A DNA stretch of 56,361 nucleotides, taken from contig NZ_AYMP01000069.1 in assembly GCF_000633515.1 (NCBI RefSeq), forward strand, positions 1-56,361. Direction: 5' to 3'. Origin of the DNA: Morganella morganii H1r (GTDB taxonomy: Bacteria; Pseudomonadota; Gammaproteobacteria; Enterobacterales; Enterobacteriaceae). Both the position numbers and the translations under genes were made by a program. Positions 54,393-56,361 of this stretch are shown piece by piece. Every line of letters begins with the position of its first letter. The stretch's first letter is position 1. The notes under the pieces are model-generated. The model was not told the origin of the DNA. It worked only from the letters and a program-made list of their open reading frames with translations, and searched no databases.

Positions 54393-55454
54393 TTACTGAG
54401 CAGCCTGAGTGACTTGTTCAGTTACGCCCTGGATTTCGATTTCAACACGACGATCCGGAGCCAGACATTCGATCAGAGCAGCGCGCTGTTTGATGTTGTC
54501 ACATTTGTTACCAGTGACAGGATCTTCTTTACCGCGGCCTTCTGCACGGATGCTGCCGGCAGGGATGCCTTTAGCGACCAGGTAATCTACAACGCTCTGT
54601 GCACGTTTCTGAGACAGTGGCAGGTTGTAGTTCTGGGAACCGATGCGGTCAGTGTAACCGATAACCAGGACGTTGCCCTGAGTCGGATCGATTGACGCCA
54701 GTTCGTTGAACAGCTGGTTCAGAGCTTCCTGACCTTCAGCTTTCAGAGTAGATTTGTTGAAGTTAAACAGAACGTCTGAACGCAGGGTGAAACGTTTGTT
54801 TTCAACAACTGGTGCAACAACCGGAGCTGGTTCTGCAACTGGTGCAGCAACTTCATCCTGGCCGAAACGGTAAGCAACACCAACACTCAGCATGCCGTTA
54901 TCAGGACGAGCTAAAGTAGTTTCTTTATCGCCGATGTTGTTGATCCACTGATATTCTACACGAGCTGCGATATCACGGGTGATTGCGTACTCAGTACCCA
55001 GTGCGAACAGAGGTGAAACACCAGTGTCGTTATTGGTGGTTTGTGTACGGTTAGCTGGTGTGGAGTAGCTGGAATCAGCACGCCATACCATTGCACCCAG
55101 ACGGGTATAGACATCTAAGTCATCCATTACCGGATAGCTCAGTTTGGTAGTCAGCTGAACGCCCTGTGCTTTGAATGCGCCGTTGTTTTCGTCGCCTTTG
55201 TAAGGCATACGACCTAACCAGTCATAACCTAATTCAAAGCCCATGTACTGGTTGTGCTGATAACCAGCATAGATACCAGCGCCGACCTGATCTTTATGAG
55301 TAGGACCGGTGTTACCGATAGTGCTACCGGTATTCTGATACTGAGACCAACCTAATTTACCACCGGTATACCAGGTATTGTCTTTTGGAGCTGCCTGCGC
55401 AACGCTTGCGAAAGCTGCCACTGCCACTGCTACTGCGATAGCTGTCTTTTTCAT
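54393..55454 (-). CDS. ompA: Outer membrane protein A
   Basis: OmpA is the abundant outer-membrane beta-barrel linked to peptidoglycan. The product has 353 residues. The signal peptide [21 protein letters not shown] is followed by mature [18 protein letters not shown]. Residues to about 195 form the eight-stranded barrel. A proline/valine/alanine hinge ([15 protein letters not shown]) leads into the OmpA_C domain. That domain has the peptidoglycan-binding [20 protein letters not shown] and the disulfide cysteines in [25 protein letters not shown] precedes the ATG, almost as in E. coli; longer in-frame starts are rejected. Codon use is strongly optimised. Confidence 0.97.
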   Translation of the reverse strand: MKKTAIAVAVAVAAFASVAQAAPKDNTWYTGGKLGWSQYQNTGSTIGNTGPTHKDQVGAGIYAGYQHNQYMGFELGYDWLGRMPYKGDENNGAFKAQGVQLTTKLSYPVMDDLDVYTRLGAMVWRADSSYSTPANRTQTTNNDTGVSPLFALGTEYAITRDIAARVEYQWINNIGDKETTLARPDNGMLSVGVAYRFGQDEVAAPVAEPAPVVAPVVENKRFTLRSDVLFNFNKSTLKAEGQEALNQLFNELASIDPTQGNVLVIGYTDRIGSQNYNLPLSQKRAQSVVDYLVAKGIPAGSIRAEGRGKEDPVTGNKCDNIKQRAALIECLAPDRRVEIEIQGVTEQVTQAAQ

Positions 55455-55804
55455 TTTACGCCTCGTTATCATCCAAATTGGCTCTGGCTTAAATAGCCTT
55501 ATTTTCGCCTTTGGTTTTTAAAAATAGTCAGGGATTATGTGCGCCATTTAGCAAATAGCTCCCAACAGGGAATTTTAAGCACTACCTTAACGGTGTAAAG
55601 TCTACAGCGAACTTTAAAAGTTACAAGCCTGTCCTGCGGAATTCGACTAAAAAAATGTAAAAAACTGTACTGATTCATAAACATACAAAATAGTCAATTT
55701 CTTTGGATATTTAACTTAACACGTTGAAATAGTGTAATTTTATTAATTAAGCAGAGCAAATGATACGGGCATGTAAAAAAAGCTGAGAATATTCTTAATT
55801 TTCC
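55455..55804 (-). promoter_or_regulatory. ompA promoter, long leader and ompA/sulA gap
   Basis: A 350-bp non-coding stretch. On the minus strand, 55591-55627 reads CTTGTAAC..AGTTCGCTGTAGACTTTACACCG, which matches the E. coli ompA promoter block (CTTGTAA, then TGTAGACTTTACA). It implies a leader of about 130 nt, similar to the stabilising 5' leader of E. coli ompA. The part nearer sulA is AT-rich without visible genes; I saw no intrinsic terminator for sulA. Confidence 0.6.
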
Positions 55805-56311
55805 TCAATGATAAGGGAACGAGTGAATTTGTAATGTATTCAGTTGTCGTTCAACAGGCACACTGTCATGATGCCATTCCTGCGGGCGCATAATAAAGCC
55901 GAGGCAGCCTCCCTGTTCTGCAGCGCGCTGTAACCGGGCGTTCTCCTGCTCAGTCAGTGCCGGCAGCCAGCCGAGAACCACACTGTAGTTACCGCTGGTC
56001 AGTGCTTTCTCCATAGCGGCAATACTGTTGATTGCCGGAATGCGGGACAACTGCATGACTTTATCGCCCGGCAGCTGATTCTGCGATAACCAGGTGCGGT
56101 TAAGTTTTGCTCCCGGAGAGAGCCATAACAGCCAGCGGGATTCCCCGGCAAGCTGACGTAATAAAGGAAGCAGAATATGGCTCAGGACGATATCATTATT
56201 GCGATAAACCAGTTCGCTGACCATTCCGGCCGGACGGCAGTCCCCCGCGAGGGTGGATGACACAGATGCCGGTGTTACAGGGATGTATTCCCGGGTTGCC
56301 TGCTGGCGCAT
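55805..56311 (-). CDS. sulA: SOS cell-division inhibitor SulA
   Basis: SulA binds FtsZ and blocks septation during DNA damage; Lon removes it afterwards. The product has 168 residues (E. coli 169) from the ATG at 56311, which has GAGGTTAAC in front. The conserved core includes DIVLSHILLPLLRQLAGESRW followed by LLWLSPGAKL, and VVLGWLPALTEQENARLQRA. The last residues end in histidine (SFPYH), as needed for Lon recognition. Its position next to ompA is conserved. The upstream SOS box is partial and close to the window edge. Confidence 0.95.
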   Translation of the reverse strand: MRQQATREYIPVTPASVSSTLAGDCRPAGMVSELVYRNNDIVLSHILLPLLRQLAGESRWLLWLSPGAKLNRTWLSQNQLPGDKVMQLSRIPAINSIAAMEKALTSGNYSVVLGWLPALTEQENARLQRAAEQGGCLGFIMRPQEWHHDSVPVERQLNTLQIHSFPYH

Positions 56312-56330
56312 AGTTAACCTCACATAGTAA

Positions 56331-56350
56331 TACTGTATATGTATGGGTCT
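56331..56350 (-). promoter_or_regulatory. Partial LexA (SOS) box of sulA
   Basis: TACTGTATATGTATGGGTCT fits the first half of the LexA consensus (TACTGTATAT) perfectly; the second half (GGGT instead of ACAG) is poor. It lies about 20 bases before the sulA start, where an SOS operator is expected. Confidence 0.5.
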
Positions 56351-56361
56351 TCCCTTGTTGT

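Overview
The window is chromosomal DNA from a member of the Enterobacterales. Gene order follows the ycaO-to-sulA stretch of the Escherichia coli chromosome (serC-aroA-cmk-rpsA-ihfB-ycaI-msbA-lpxK-ycaR-kdsB ... mukFEB ... aspC-ompF-asnS-pncB-pepN-pyrD-zapC-ycbX-rlmL-uup-pqiABC-rmf-fabA-lonH-matP-ompA-sulA). The E. coli genes ycaP, ycaL, ycaQ, ycbJ and the ssu operon are missing, and a class B acid phosphatase (aphA) sits between mukB and ldtD. Protein divergence and gene content suggest Morganellaceae, most likely Morganella morganii; this is inferred from memory of the families, not from a search.

Layout. 1-1925: ycaO on the minus strand. 2279-5533: serC-aroA and cmk. 5602-7830: rpsA and ihfB with their promoter, leader and terminators. 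8161-13240: comEC(ycaI)-msbA-lpxK. 13241-14908: a divergent cold-shock-domain gene with a long structured leader, then ycaR-kdsB. 14914-23290: elyC (minus), then the tightly overlapped cmoM-mukF-mukE-mukB operon. 23291-25071: an accessory scar with decayed genes. 25072-29553: aphA, ldtD, ycbK, gloC. 29618-35443, minus strand: aspC, an ERIC repeat, an OmpF-type porin, asnS, pncB. 35718-41702: pepN, a TPM-domain membrane protein, pyrD, zapC. 41834-42958: ycbX (minus). 43098-51196: rlmL, uup, pqiABC, rmf. 51265-53615: fabA and lonH (minus). 53877-56311: matP (+), then ompA and sulA (minus).

Most genes are housekeeping: serine and aromatic biosynthesis, translation, lipid A export and assembly, chromosome condensation (MukBEF) and terminus organisation (MatP), envelope maintenance (ElyC, LdtD, YcbK, PqiABC, OmpA, porin), and NAD, pyrimidine and fatty acid synthesis. 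Strong hairpin terminators separate nearly every convergent pair. Several regulatory sites are legible: FabR and FadR boxes before fabA, OmpR-like boxes and a conserved leader before the porin, and an ompA-type promoter and leader.

The notable part is 23291-25071. It holds the N-terminal third of an SspH2/IpaH-type type III effector on the minus strand, meeting tail to tail the C-terminal end of the same family's E3 ubiquitin-ligase (NEL) domain on the plus strand. The two meet at a 6-bp inverted repeat. The plus fragment also carries a premature stop with recognisable family sequence beyond it. This looks like one effector gene broken by internal inversion and deletion. A second decayed gene (isochorismatase-type hydrolase), a hairpin just before the effector ribosome binding site, and an 18-bp perfect palindrome upstream of aphA lie in the same scar. 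I found no intact new system. No tRNA, rRNA, CRISPR array or complete mobile element was seen.
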